DNA of 64,000 bases, from assembly GCF_017833525.1 (NCBI RefSeq), contig NZ_JAFICD010000002.1, positions 124,001-188,000 on the forward strand, written 5' to 3'. The position numbers were made by a program, and so were the translations under genes. A model generated the notes under the pieces. The model had not been told where the DNA came from and did no database searches. It saw only the letters and a program-made list of their open reading frames with translations. Positions 35,898-49,122 of the stretch are shown here, piece by piece; position 1 is the first letter of the stretch; every line of letters starts with the position of its first letter. Origin of the DNA: Duganella sp. 1411. GTDB taxonomy: Bacteria > Pseudomonadota > Gammaproteobacteria > Burkholderiales > Burkholderiaceae_D.

Positions 35898-36671
35898 GTG
35901 ACCCTGGCCGCCCTCACCATCGCCCGCTACACCCTGCTCGAAGCGCTGCGCAATCGGCTGCTGTGGCTGCTGCTGGCCATGGCGCTGGGCGCCGTCGCCG
36001 TCAGCGGCTTCCTCAACGCGCTGGCGCTGACCGAAAGCCGCCAGCTGCAGGCGGCGCTGCTGGGCGCGGTGCTGCGGCTGGCCGCGGTGTTCCTGATCGC
36101 CACCTTCGTCGTCACCAGCATGGTGCGCGAAGCCAACGACAAGGGCCTGGAACTGCTGATGGCGCTGCCGCTGCCGCGCGCCGTCTATCTGCTGGGCAAG
36201 CTGGCCGGCTTCGCCGCGCTGGCCGTGCTGCCGGCGCTGCTGTTCGGCGCGCTGGCGCTGTTTTTCGCGCCGCCGGCGCAGGCCGCGCTGTGGGCCGTGT
36301 CGCTGCTGTGCGAATGCTGGATCGTCGCCGCCTTCAGCCTGCTGTGCATGCTGACCTTCAGCCAGGTGCTGCCGGCGCTGGCCGCCGCCGTCGCCTTTTA
36401 TGTACTGGCGCGCACGATCGGCACCTTGCAACTGCTGGGCCACGGCGCCACCGCCACGACCGCCTCCGGCCCCGGCCAGCACGCGCTGGCGACCGGCATC
36501 GACGCGCTGGCGCTGCTGCTGCCGCACCTGGACCGTTTCACCCGTGCCGACTGGCTGGTGTACCACGACGGCGGCGCCGCCGACCTGCTGGCCATCGCCG
36601 CCCAGACCGCGATCTACGTGGCGCTGATGGCCGCCGCCGGCTTGTTCGACCTGTACCGCAAGCAGATATGA
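35898..36671 (+). CDS. ABC-2-type permease of the second pilus-like locus
   Basis: 257 residues from a GTG start, nearly all hydrophobic, with about six membrane helices (LLWLLLAMALGAVAVSGFLN, LAALAVLPALLFG-like, QTAIYVALMAAAGLFDLYRK). The segment MVREANDKGLELLMALPLPR is the typical ABC-2 cytoplasmic coupling stretch. The likely partner ATPase is at 23369-24085. Substrate unknown; being within the operon, it probably supports assembly or export by the neighbouring machine. Confidence 0.78.
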   Translation: MTLAALTIARYTLLEALRNRLLWLLLAMALGAVAVSGFLNALALTESRQLQAALLGAVLRLAAVFLIATFVVTSMVREANDKGLELLMALPLPRAVYLLGKLAGFAALAVLPALLFGALALFFAPPAQAALWAVSLLCECWIVAAFSLLCMLTFSQVLPALAAAVAFYVLARTIGTLQLLGHGATATTASGPGQHALATGIDALALLLPHLDRFTRADWLVYHDGGAADLLAIAAQTAIYVALMAAAGLFDLYRKQI

Positions 36672-37414
36672 GCCCGCGCGCGCCCGTCAAGCCACTAAGC
36701 GCCGTGCCGCGCGCGGTGCTCGCGCTGCTGGCCGCCGCGCTGGCGGCGCAAGTGCTGTGGCAGGCCGGCGCGCCGGCGCCGCGCGCGCGCGCAAGCGCGC
36801 TGCCGCCGGCGCCGTCGCTGGCGGCGCTGCGGCTGGCCGCGCTGGGCGAGCCGGTGGCGCTGTCGAAGGCCGCCATGCTGTACGTGCAGGGCTTCGACGA
36901 GCAGGCCGGCGTCAGCATCGCCTGGCGCGAGCTCGACTACGGCAAGGTGGCGCTGTGGCTGCGGCGCGTGCTGGAGCTCGATCCGCGCGGGCAATATCCG
37001 TTGCTGGCCGCCAGCGAGGTGTACGGCGCGGTCAGCGATCCGGCGCGCGCCCGCCTCATGCTCGAGTTCGTCCACGAGCGGTTCCTGGAAGACCCGGACC
37101 GGCGCTGGCCGTGGCTGGCGCACGCGGCGCTGGTGGCGCGCCACCGGCTGCACGACCTGCCGCTGGCGCGCCGCTATGCGCGCGACATCCGGCTGCGCGC
37201 GACCGGCCCCAAGGTGCCGGCGTGGGCGCGCGAACTGGAAGTGTTCATGCTGGAAGATATGAACGAGCTCGACGCCGCGCGGACGCTGATCGGCGGCCTG
37301 CTGCGCGACGGCCTGATCACCGATCCGCACGAGCTGCAGTTTTTGTCGGAGCGGCTCGACCGCTTGCACCAATCAAGCGAACCCAGGCAACAGGACGGCG
37401 GTCCCAAGCCATAA
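36668..37414 (+). CDS. Membrane-anchored helical-repeat protein
   Basis: 248 residues with one N-terminal membrane helix (AVLALLAAALAAQVLWQAG) and a mostly helical body with TPR-like spacing (VALWLRRVLELDPRGQYPLL; RYARDIRLRATGPKVPAWAR). I do not recognise a family. It overlaps the permease stop by ATGA, so it is probably a third component of the ABC module, in the way PilG accompanies PilH and PilI in Myxococcus. That comparison rests on gene order only. Confidence 0.65.
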   Translation: MSPRAPVKPLSAVPRAVLALLAAALAAQVLWQAGAPAPRARASALPPAPSLAALRLAALGEPVALSKAAMLYVQGFDEQAGVSIAWRELDYGKVALWLRRVLELDPRGQYPLLAASEVYGAVSDPARARLMLEFVHERFLEDPDRRWPWLAHAALVARHRLHDLPLARRYARDIRLRATGPKVPAWARELEVFMLEDMNELDAARTLIGGLLRDGLITDPHELQFLSERLDRLHQSSEPRQQDGGPKP

Positions 37415-37468
37415 ACCTTGCTGTAATATAGCGCCCATCATCTAGCTGCAATGAAGAAAGGAATTCCC

Positions 37469-38032
37469 ATGCGTGCGACCCCTACGCGGCAACGCGGTTT
37501 TACCCTGGTTGAAATCGCCATCGTGCTGGTCATCATCGGCCTGCTGCTGGGCGGCGTGCTGAAGGGCCAGGGCTTGATCGACAGCGCCCGCGTCAAGAAT
37601 ATCATCCAGCAATCGACGTCGCTGACGGCGGCCGTCAACGCCTACCAGGACAAGTTCCGCGCGCTGCCCGGCGACGACGTGCAAGGCACCACCCACGCGC
37701 CGGGCGCCACCGGCAACGGCAACGGCGACGGCCAGATCGCCGAATACCAGCTGGCGCCGCAACACCTGGCGCTGTCGGGCTTCATCACCGGCTCGTTCAA
37801 CGGCACCACCGACTTCATGACCAGCGCCCAGGGCGGCGCCGTGTACATCTACAACGACGTGGTGGGCGGGCGCGGCGGCAACGGCGTGCGGCTCGACAAC
37901 CTGCCCGATTCGTTCGCCGAGCAGGTCGACAGCAAGCTCGACGACGGCAAGTTCAACACCGGCTCGGTGCGCGCGACCGCGCCGTACACCAACAACGGCA
38001 GCGTGATCCAGCGCACCGCCTTGTTCTTTTGA
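37469..38032 (+). CDS. Pilin or major pseudopilin of the second machine
   Basis: 187 residues. Leader MRATPTRQRG, then FTLVEIAIVLVIIGLLLGGV with Glu+5; LKGQGLIDSARVKNIIQQST and FRALPGDDVQG are typical of this pilin group, and the body is Gly/Asn-rich. I chose the ATG at 37469, which has AAAGGA upstream; an ATG at 37451 has no such site. A TAATAT at 37423-37428 might be a -10 for separate, higher expression, as expected for a major subunit. Confidence 0.8.
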   Translation: MRATPTRQRGFTLVEIAIVLVIIGLLLGGVLKGQGLIDSARVKNIIQQSTSLTAAVNAYQDKFRALPGDDVQGTTHAPGATGNGNGDGQIAEYQLAPQHLALSGFITGSFNGTTDFMTSAQGGAVYIYNDVVGGRGGNGVRLDNLPDSFAEQVDSKLDDGKFNTGSVRATAPYTNNGSVIQRTALFF

Positions 38033-38047
38033 TCGCTGGCGGCGCGT

Positions 38048-38070
38048 GGCGGATTCTCCGCTAATCCGCC
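38048..38070. repeat. Truncated REP hairpin after the pilin gene
   Basis: GGCGGATT, a 7-nt loop and AATCCGCC followed by CTACG: half of the REP element seen at 33790 and 58210, placed 15 bp after the pilin stop. It may act as an mRNA 3' stabiliser or weak terminator. The rest of the gap to 38148 shows nothing else beyond a GGGAG ribosome-binding site. Confidence 0.6.
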
Positions 38071-38148
38071 CTACGCGCCTCCGGGGCGGATCAGGCCGGA
38101 TGCGCGTGATATTCGCATGATGAGATTCGGTTCCCGGGAGCCCACGAC

Positions 38149-42713
<4,565 letters not shown>

Positions 42714-42717
<4 letters not shown>

Positions 42718-43637
42718 GTTGGACCGACCTGGCCAGGAATGGGCGCATCCTCGTGGTGGACGACGCCATGGAGAACATCCAGATCCTGCACCATGCGCTG
42801 CGCGACGAACAGGAGGTGTTGTTCGCGCTCGACGGCGAAAAGGCGCTGGAGATCGCGCTGGCCCAGCAACCGGACCTGATCCTGCTCGACGCCGTCATGC
42901 CCGGCATGGACGGTTACGCCGTGTGCGGCGCGCTGCGCGGCTCGCCCCGGCTGCAGGACATCCCGATCATCTTCGTGACCGCGCTGAGCCAGCCGGAGGA
43001 CGAGACCCGTGCGCTCGAGGCCGGCGCGGTCGACTTCATCAGCAAACCGTTCAACATCGCCGTGGTGCGCGCGCGCGTGCGCAGCCAGCTGACCATCAAG
43101 CGCCAGGCCGACGCCATGCGCGAGCTGAGCCTGACGGACGGCCTGACCGGGGTGGCCAACCGGCGCCACTTCAACGACACCATGGTCGCCGAATGGCGCC
43201 GCTGCGCGCGCGCCGGCCTGCCGCTGTCGGTGATCATGATCGACATCGACCACTTCAAGCTGTACAACGACCACTACGGCCACCAGGCCGGCGACGCCTG
43301 CCTGCAGCAGATCAGCGCGGCGATGAAGGGCTGCGCCGCGCGCCCGCAGGACATGCTGGCGCGTTACGGCGGCGAGGAATTCATCCTGCTGCTGCCGCAG
43401 GAGGGCGCCGAGGGCACCAAGGTGGTGGCCGGGCGCATCATGGACGAGGTGCGCAAGCTCCACCTGCCGCACGCGGCGTCGCCGACGGCGCCGCACGTCT
43501 CGATCAGCATGGGGCTGGCGACGGCCATGCCGCCGCTCGACAGCCACGACCCCAGCGCCGTCATCCGCGCCGCCGACGCCCGCCTGTACCACGCCAAGCA
43601 GACCGGGCGCAACCGCCTGTGCGTCGACCTGGACTGA
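42714..43637 (+). CDS. Response regulator with GGDEF diguanylate cyclase domain
   Basis: 307 residues. Receiver domain with acidic pair Asp16/17, phospho-acceptor Asp59 (LILLDAVMPGMDG) and Lys in FISKPF, then GGDEF domain with LTDGLTGVANRRHFND, active-site GGEEF (219-223) and the inhibitory I-site RPQD (210-213), so it should make c-di-GMP with feedback control. It is translationally coupled to the hybrid kinase, its probable activator. Its product could act on MshE encoded in this window. PleD-like, with a single receiver. Confidence 0.9.
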
Positions 43638-43658
43638 GCACCAGCCGGCGGCAGGTAC

Positions 43659-44546
43659 TCAGCGCTTGTCACAGCAGCGCGCAAACAGCACTTGCGCCGA
43701 CTGCGCGGCGGTCTGCCGCTGTTCGGCGCTCAATTCCGCGTACGTCTCGACCTCGAACACCCGGTTGGTGGCACTGAACAGTTCGCCTTTTTGCTGCATG
43801 CCCACCATCGCCCACGCGGCCGAAGCAACGAGATCCTTTTGCCCGAACTCATCGGAGCCGCTCAGCTGGGCCGCCAGGAAAGCCGCGTCCCGGTCACCCC
43901 GTTCCGCCAGCGCATTGGCCCGCGCCAGCAGCGACTTTCCGTGCTGGCCGAGATCCTGCGGCTGCCCGGGGTTGTCGCGCATTCGCGCCTCGGCCGCCTG
44001 TCGCAGCGCCCCGACCTCCTGGCCCAACTCGTAGCTCTGGGCCCCGACATCGCCGGCCTGGGCGGCGGTGTGCATCAAGGCGGGGACGCTCAGCAAGTCG
44101 GCCTGGGTGACGTTCTTACATTGCTCTTCTTTTAAGACATTGAACCACTTGGCAAATTCCAGCGCTTCGTTGGACTGGCCGCCGGCGCCTTGCTCGGCCA
44201 AGTCTTGCGCGGTATCTTTCTTCGAAGCCTGATAGTCGGCGCACGCCAGATAACGCGTCGCTTTATTGTAGGCCGGGTGCCCCCCGTAATCGGAGTCCTT
44301 CAAAGCATATTCTTTTGGATTCAGATTCGCAAAGCGACTGCCATTCTGGGCCAGGATGGCAAACAGGGGCGACCCTTTACCCTGAGGCGCAGGCTGGCCG
44401 GACGGCGCGGCCTCCAATTGTGCCTGAGCCTTATTTTGCACGACAGCGACGTCGTCGCCAGCACCAAAGAGCGCGTATCCGATCAATGCGCACAGCGCCA
44501 CAATACCAAGTCCACGAAACTTTCGTGATTGAAACAACATTTTCAT
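43659..44546 (-). CDS. Secreted or membrane-anchored protein of unknown function
   Basis: 295 residues: N-terminal hydrophobic anchor (GLGIVALCALIGYALFGAGD), then a soluble, Ala/Gln-rich helical region (LFAILAQNGSRFANLNPKEY; DADYQASKK-like; AARMRDNPGQPQDLGQ-like) with Cys pairs (ACADYQAS, CCDKR at the end). No family recognised. GAGG precedes the ATG. It follows 44629-45297 on the same strand with an 82-bp gap, and base composition is less GC-rich than the kinase genes. The two may form a small operon. Confidence 0.55.
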   Translation of the reverse strand: MKMLFQSRKFRGLGIVALCALIGYALFGAGDDVAVVQNKAQAQLEAAPSGQPAPQGKGSPLFAILAQNGSRFANLNPKEYALKDSDYGGHPAYNKATRYLACADYQASKKDTAQDLAEQGAGGQSNEALEFAKWFNVLKEEQCKNVTQADLLSVPALMHTAAQAGDVGAQSYELGQEVGALRQAAEARMRDNPGQPQDLGQHGKSLLARANALAERGDRDAAFLAAQLSGSDEFGQKDLVASAAWAMVGMQQKGELFSATNRVFEVETYAELSAEQRQTAAQSAQVLFARCCDKR

Positions 44547-44628
44547 GGCTAACCCTCATGATGACTGCAAGTGGAGCCCGCCAGCCCGGCCGGCGCGACT
44601 CCATGTGATCTACCGAATGCTCACGACA

Positions 44629-45297
44629 TTAAGACTTGATGGTGTCATTAATGATCACCATGCCCGCCCTCATGTTCGCGCCATGCCGGTTAAACGACGC
44701 CAGTGCCAGGTCAAAATTGGCCGTGGAGTTCGCGTTCCACATCGCCTTCATTGCCGCTTCCATCGCCAGCTGCTCGTTGAGCGTGTTGGTCGTCGCAGTG
44801 GCGGCAGTGCTTTTCTGTCCCGGGGTCGCCGTGTTATTCAGGAAATTTTGCGCCTTCGGGATTTCTTTATTGATGGTGTCAAAGGCGAATTTCGAGGCCC
44901 AGCCGCAAGCGCTGGCGGCGCCAACCGTGGTCCCGCCCTTGACGATCGCCTTGATGTGCGACGCCGTGGTCGGAGCCGACAGCGGCTTCCAATTGGCGAC
45001 CAATCCCGCGGCGGTGGTGCCGCAGATGGCGGTGAAAGCCGCCTTGGTCATTGCGCCTTGAGAGTCGCCCATCAGCTTGGTGATCAGAAGGTTGGTTGCG
45101 CCGACCGCCCCCCACCCGGCCGAAGCGCGCCAATCGATATATTCCTTGAGCATATTGGCGGTGGTCCAGATGCCGCTCAGACCGATGCGCGTATCCGGCG
45201 TCACCGCGTTGGCGCTCGGCACCACCAGCGCGCCGGCCATCACGACGGACATCATCTTGGCGGAAAATTTCCTTTTGCTTTGTATCCATGCATTCAT
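44629..45297 (-). CDS. Secreted protein of unknown function
   Basis: 222 residues with a signal peptide (MMSVVMAGALVVPSANA, cut near residue 31). The mature part is Ala/Thr-rich with small hydrophobic stretches (AFTAICGTTAAGLVANWKPL; GTTVGAASACGWASKFAFDT) and two cysteines. No family recognised. AGAGG lies 8 nt before the ATG. It is divergent from the OmpA-family gene and upstream of another unknown secreted protein, so both probably act in the envelope. Confidence 0.55.
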   Translation of the reverse strand: MNAWIQSKRKFSAKMMSVVMAGALVVPSANAVTPDTRIGLSGIWTTANMLKEYIDWRASAGWGAVGATNLLITKLMGDSQGAMTKAAFTAICGTTAAGLVANWKPLSAPTTASHIKAIVKGGTTVGAASACGWASKFAFDTINKEIPKAQNFLNNTATPGQKSTAATATTNTLNEQLAMEAAMKAMWNANSTANFDLALASFNRHGANMRAGMVIINDTIKS

Positions 45298-45564
45298 CTT
45301 TTTGCCTCTTTAGTTATAGATTACTTGGTTGAACATTGGGTGCGACAGCAATAGGGATAGCGGTGGCCAGCCTCGTTTCTAAATAAGCATGGTTGATGAA
45401 ATCCTAACTGCGCGCCAATGTTCACATGAAAGTAGTTTCATATCAACGGGCAAAGCGCGCCTTACGTGAAAACCCTTAGTGCGTTTGTTACAACACTTCA
45501 GGGAGGAAATTTGGGCGGAAATGTGGTAACGCGCGCGTATCGCGTGCACGATAGAAACGATTCA
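45298..45564. other. Intergenic region between divergent envelope genes
   Basis: Part of a 330-bp gap. A small inverted repeat ATGAAA-GTAG-TTTCAT lies at 45426-45441 and could be an operator. An open stretch from 45466 runs in frame into the OmpA-family gene but has no coding character before 45628. Nothing else stands out. Confidence 0.4.
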
Positions 45565-45593
45565 TTGCTGTTATTGCAATTAGCACCTAGAAT
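45565..45593 (+). promoter_or_regulatory. Sigma-70-type promoter of the OmpA-family gene
   Basis: TTGCTG (45565-45570), 17 bp, TAGAAT (45588-45593). Transcription would start near 45600, giving a leader of about 28 nt with AAGGAAA just before the GTG start at 45628. This supports the GTG over longer in-frame starts. Confidence 0.6.
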
Positions 45594-45627
45594 CGATGCG
45601 CTCATTCACACTCGACAAGGAAACCCC

Positions 45628-46641
45628 GTGCGCACGCCTCGACTTTTCGCCTCCACGCTGTTCACCGTTTTCGTCGGCCTTGCGCCCGTGGCCCACGGCC
45701 AGATGCCGGCCCAGGACACGGTCAAGGGCGCCAGGGACCACCCGCTGCTGTCGCGCTTTGACGGCTCCAGGCTGGTCGGCTACGGCGTCAAGGAATTCGA
45801 CGAAGTGATGCTACCGGCCGGCAAGCGCGTGGCCAACAAGGACGGCAAGGCGGCGTTCGAGAACGCGCTGCAGCTCGAAGGCAAATACACCCGCATCGCC
45901 TACAACTATCCGAAGGAGCGCTCGTCGCTGGAGGTCATGCGCAACTACCAGGCCGCGCTCGACAAGGCGGGCCTGAAGGTGCTGTTCAGCTGCGCCAAGG
46001 AAACCTGCGGCCCCGACTTCGGCCAGTTCTTCCTCGACAAGCGGGTCGGCGACAACTTCATCAAGGGCGCGGAGGCGAGCTGGTCGCCGTTCAACTACGG
46101 CCGCAACGACAGCCGCTACGTGCTGGCCAAGGGCACGCGCCCGGACGGCTCGCTGGTGCACGTGGGCGTGTACGTGGTGGCGCCGGTGCAGGACCAGATC
46201 GGCGGCGCGTATGTGGAGATCGTCGAGGCCAAGGCCATGGAGGGCGGCAAGGTCTCGGCCAGCCTGAACGCGGCCGACATGGCCAAGGGCATCGCCGCCG
46301 AGGGCAAGGTGGCGGTGTACGGCGTCTTTTTCGACACCGACAAGGCCGAGGTGAAAGCCGAATCGAAGGCGGCGCTGGGCGAAATGGCCAAGCTGCTGCA
46401 GCAGGACCCGAAACTCAAAGTGTACGTGGTCGGCCACACCGACAACCAGGGCGTGCTGGCGCACAACGTCGAGCTGTCGCAAAAACGCGCCGACGCGGTG
46501 GTCAAGGCGCTGGCGGCGGACTACAAGATCGACGCCAGGCGGCTCAGCGCCAAGGGGGTGGCGTCGTACTCGCCGGTGGCCTCGAACGACGCCGACGCCG
46601 GCCGCGAGAAGAACCGCCGGGTCGAGCTGGTCAAGCAATAA
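45628..46641 (+). CDS. OmpA-family outer-membrane protein with DUF4892-like N-domain
   Basis: 337 residues from GTG: signal peptide (RLFASTLFTVFVGLAPVAHG), a domain starting DHPLLSRFDGSRLVGYGVKE (DUF4892-like), and a C-terminal OmpA peptidoglycan-binding domain (GVFFDTDKAEVKAESKAALG; VVGHTDNQG; LSQKRADAVVKAL; GREKNRRVELVKQ). It should be exported and bind peptidoglycan noncovalently through its last 110 residues. Its final 25 bp of coding sequence before the stop recur at 49930-49954. Confidence 0.82.
   Translation: MRTPRLFASTLFTVFVGLAPVAHGQMPAQDTVKGARDHPLLSRFDGSRLVGYGVKEFDEVMLPAGKRVANKDGKAAFENALQLEGKYTRIAYNYPKERSSLEVMRNYQAALDKAGLKVLFSCAKETCGPDFGQFFLDKRVGDNFIKGAEASWSPFNYGRNDSRYVLAKGTRPDGSLVHVGVYVVAPVQDQIGGAYVEIVEAKAMEGGKVSASLNAADMAKGIAAEGKVAVYGVFFDTDKAEVKAESKAALGEMAKLLQQDPKLKVYVVGHTDNQGVLAHNVELSQKRADAVVKALAADYKIDARRLSAKGVASYSPVASNDADAGREKNRRVELVKQ
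46613..46637 (+). repeat. 25-bp direct repeat, left copy (3' end of OmpA-family gene)
   Basis: The bases ACCGCCGGGTCGAGCTGG followed by TCAAGCA are identical to 49930-49954. This copy encodes the last residues of the OmpA-family protein (RRVELVKQ region). Together the copies bracket a low-GC segment of about 3.3 kb. Confidence 0.85.
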
Positions 46642-46658
46642 ATCCAAAACTAAACCAC

Positions 46659-46696
46659 GTGGGGCGGCTTGGCGCAAAGCGCGTAATCCGCCAAGC
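46659..46696. repeat. Degenerate REP-like hairpin
   Basis: GTGGGGCGGCTTGGCG and GCGTAATCCGCCAAGC recall the REP arms at 33790 and 58210 but with many changes. It lies 18 bp after the OmpA-family stop. Further along the same gap, GACCGCT (46774-46780) and AGCGGTC (46793-46799) form another 7-bp stem without a T-run. Confidence 0.45.
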
Positions 46697-46849
46697 GCCG
46701 CCGACGCGCGATGAGCTCCACGCCAACGAAAAATCGTGGCGGTTCGGTTTGACTTGGGGTTTTATCGATGACAGACCGCTTCCGCACCCCTTAGCGGTCA
46801 GTCATAATTCCATAAAGCGGCTGCTCAAAGTGTTCGGTCAGCTGCGCCT

Positions 46850-47788
46850 TTAGGTGCCCTGCGGATCAGGGTGATTAGCCAATGCTTTCAAACGAAATCT
46901 TCCTGGGCTTTGCCCCGTTATGCGTTTGAATGCAGAATTAAATGCAGTATCAGAACTGTAACCGACTCTTTCTGCTACTCTCGTCAGACTCACTCCATTC
47001 CTTAATTCCGACCTAGCAACTGTCATTCTCCAACGCAGCAGATAATCAAGTGGCGAGAAGCCTACTAATTTTTTGAAGCGTTGGGTAAAAACAGTGCGTG
47101 ACATCCCAATTCCGCTTGCAAGATCATTCACAGTCCACCGTTTAGCGATATCTCCATGCATCAGCGAAAGAGCAGTTCCGATTTGTTTATCTCTGATCGC
47201 ACAAAGCCAGCCAGTGTTTAGAGGCATAGCGGCAAGGTGTGCCCGCAAAATGTGGATTAATACTAGGTTGGCGATGCCCGTCGCAGCGATTGTGGAACCC
47301 GGCCGAATTGTCCCAGTTTCGTCGGCGAGAAGATCAAGGATTGCTTTAAGTGACGTGGCGGATGGTGATGTTGCTGGCATACGGATTAGCGGTGGAAGCT
47401 GTTTTAGCAATACTTCGCTTGTGTCATCATCGAAGGTAAACCTTCCCCCGCTCACCACGACCTTTCCTACTCCATCACCATAGCGAACTACTTCGTCTTT
47501 TCCTAGATACTCATCGAAGATTTGCCGACCATCCAACGGCTCTTTTTTAAGGTCAGTTGCGGCGTAATATGACAAACCATCAGTTAGCAGATAGAAGTCA
47601 CCACGTTCGAATTTTATCGGTGCTGAGGACCCTTCACACCGCAGCCAAAACGATCCTTCCAGCACTGCACCGAATTTTATGTGGCGATATGCAGGAAAGC
47701 GCATTGCCCAAGAGCCGGAGCCCTCAAAGCGCGCAGAAAGAACGCTGCGAACTTTGAGCATAGAAAGAACATCTGAAAGCGGATCCAA
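46850..47788 (-). CDS. AraC-family regulator of the aldo/keto reductase gene
   Basis: 312 residues from a TTG start; MDPLSDVLSMLKVRSVLS is the conserved opening of the Cupin_6-type AraC subfamily, which favours this over the ATG at 47761. Cupin part (KFERGDFYLLTDGLSYY), then two helix-turn-helix motifs (WTVNDLASGIGMSRTVFTQR; LTRVAERVGYSSDTAFNSAF) and SPGRFR. Clearly lower GC than the genome norm, like its divergent neighbour, so both were probably acquired together. Regulators of this type commonly control an adjacent oxidoreductase gene. Confidence 0.85.
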   Translation of the reverse strand: MDPLSDVLSMLKVRSVLSARFEGSGSWAMRFPAYRHIKFGAVLEGSFWLRCEGSSAPIKFERGDFYLLTDGLSYYAATDLKKEPLDGRQIFDEYLGKDEVVRYGDGVGKVVVSGGRFTFDDDTSEVLLKQLPPLIRMPATSPSATSLKAILDLLADETGTIRPGSTIAATGIANLVLIHILRAHLAAMPLNTGWLCAIRDKQIGTALSLMHGDIAKRWTVNDLASGIGMSRTVFTQRFKKLVGFSPLDYLLRWRMTVARSELRNGVSLTRVAERVGYSSDTAFNSAFKRITGQSPGRFRLKALANHPDPQGT

Positions 47789-47797
47789 TGCGCGACC

Positions 47798-47833
47798 GAT
47801 CTAATAGAAATAACGTTGTTTCGATTATAGATC
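47798..47833. promoter_or_regulatory. Imperfect palindrome in the AraC/reductase divergent region
   Basis: Inner arms GAAATAAC/GTTGTTTC (47807-47822, one mismatch) flanked by GATCTAAT and ATTATAGATC. Its position between the two divergent genes makes it the likely operator of the AraC-type protein. Confidence 0.45.
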
Positions 47834-47881
47834 AGTTTGAAAAATAGTGTCATGCTGACCTCCATACAATTTGGAGGAACT

Positions 47882-48949
47882 ATGAAATATGCTCAACTTG
47901 GCAATACTGGTGTTTTCGTTTCACGTCTATGTCTGGGAGGAATGACTTTCGGAGGGAGTGAAAACGCGGTTACTACCGCTATCGGGCGATTATCGCAGGA
48001 CGAAACCGACAAGATCGTGATGCAGGCACTCGACGCTGGCATCAATTTTATCGACACGGCTGACGTGTATGGGGGCGGGGCGTCGGAACAGAGGTTGGGC
48101 GAGGCGTTGAAAGGGCGCCGCCATGATGTCGTGCTAGCGACAAAAATGAGCGGCCGCGTGGGGCCCGGTCCCAATCAAATTGGTCAGTCCCGTCTGCATA
48201 TCGTGGAAGCCCTTGAAGGCAGCTTGAAGCGGTTGCAAACAGATCACATCGATCTATATCAGATCCATAATTTCGATCCGCTTGTCCCATTGGACGATGT
48301 GATGCGAACGCTCGACGATGTCGTTCGCCAAGGCAAGGTACGATATATCGGTTGCTCTAACTTCGCAGCCTGGCAGCTGATGAAGGCTTTAGGTATTTCC
48401 GAGCGAAACGGCTACGCACGGTTCGCATCAATCCAATCCTTCTATTCGCTGGCGGCTCGTGATATCGAGCGAGAGCTAATTCCGGCACTCGACGATCAGA
48501 AGCTTGGCCTGCTGTGCTGGAGCCCATTGGCAGGAGGGTTGCTCTCTGGCAAATTTGATCGGACCGGCTCGACTGACCCGAATTCGCGTCGGGCAAAAAT
48601 CCAGTTTCCTCCAGTGGATGAAGCAAAGGCATTCGATATCATCGACGTACTGAAGACTATCGCGGCGCGTCACGACACCAGCGCTGCGCAGGTCGCCCTA
48701 GCCTGGCTTCTGGCACAGCCGCAGGTCACCAGTGTCATCTCTGGCGTCAAACGTCCAGATCAACTTGCCGACAACCTCGCGGCGATGGATCTGGTGCTGG
48801 ACCATGACGACGTGGTCCAGCTTGACGAAGTGAGCCACTCTGCGCCCTCCTACCCTGGCTGGATTCAAACTTATAACGCCAAAGGACGGGTTCCGAATGG
48901 GGAAGCATTTGATGGTAAATCGTGGCAATTGGGCGAAAAACCTATCTGA
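47882..48949 (+). CDS. Aldo/keto reductase
   Basis: 355 residues from the ATG at 47882, with GGAGGA upstream. Residues of the catalytic tetrad can be placed: Asp in INFIDTADVYGGG, Tyr in the same stretch, Lys in VLATKMSG, His in LYQIHNFDP. The NADPH-binding end (TSVISGVKRPDQLADNLAAM) is intact. Closest in style to the YajO/YghZ-type (AKR with extended loops) reductases, so an NADPH-dependent reductase of small carbonyl compounds. Lower GC than the genome norm; divergent from its AraC regulator. Confidence 0.88.
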   Translation: MKYAQLGNTGVFVSRLCLGGMTFGGSENAVTTAIGRLSQDETDKIVMQALDAGINFIDTADVYGGGASEQRLGEALKGRRHDVVLATKMSGRVGPGPNQIGQSRLHIVEALEGSLKRLQTDHIDLYQIHNFDPLVPLDDVMRTLDDVVRQGKVRYIGCSNFAAWQLMKALGISERNGYARFASIQSFYSLAARDIERELIPALDDQKLGLLCWSPLAGGLLSGKFDRTGSTDPNSRRAKIQFPPVDEAKAFDIIDVLKTIAARHDTSAAQVALAWLLAQPQVTSVISGVKRPDQLADNLAAMDLVLDHDDVVQLDEVSHSAPSYPGWIQTYNAKGRVPNGEAFDGKSWQLGEKPI

Positions 48950-48960
48950 ATACAAATAAA

Positions 48961-49024
48961 GTCAGTGCCAATCTAATAATCAGTTATGAACACGCTCGAG
49001 GCAAATAATGTGAACGGCACTGAC
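48961..49024. repeat. 64-bp element with perfect 9-bp terminal inverted repeats
   Basis: GTCAGTGCC (48961-48969) and GGCACTGAC (49016-49024), each next to AAA on the outside. The interior is AT-rich and non-coding. It could be a tiny MITE-like remnant or a chance match. The rest of the gap 48950-49122 holds nothing recognisable. Confidence 0.4.
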
Positions 49025-49122
49025 AAAGGGCGATACTGGAAGGACCGCTCCTGGCCGGTTGGCGACGGCCAGTTATGCTAAGTGGAGCAGCGATGGCCTC
49101 CGGCCAGCTCGCCCCCGGGTGC

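Noticed and set aside
45466..45627. N-terminal extension of the OmpA-family protein
   Set aside because: The 54 extra codons contain the promoter, lack coding character, and would bury the signal peptide; GTG at 45628 has a good ribosome-binding site.
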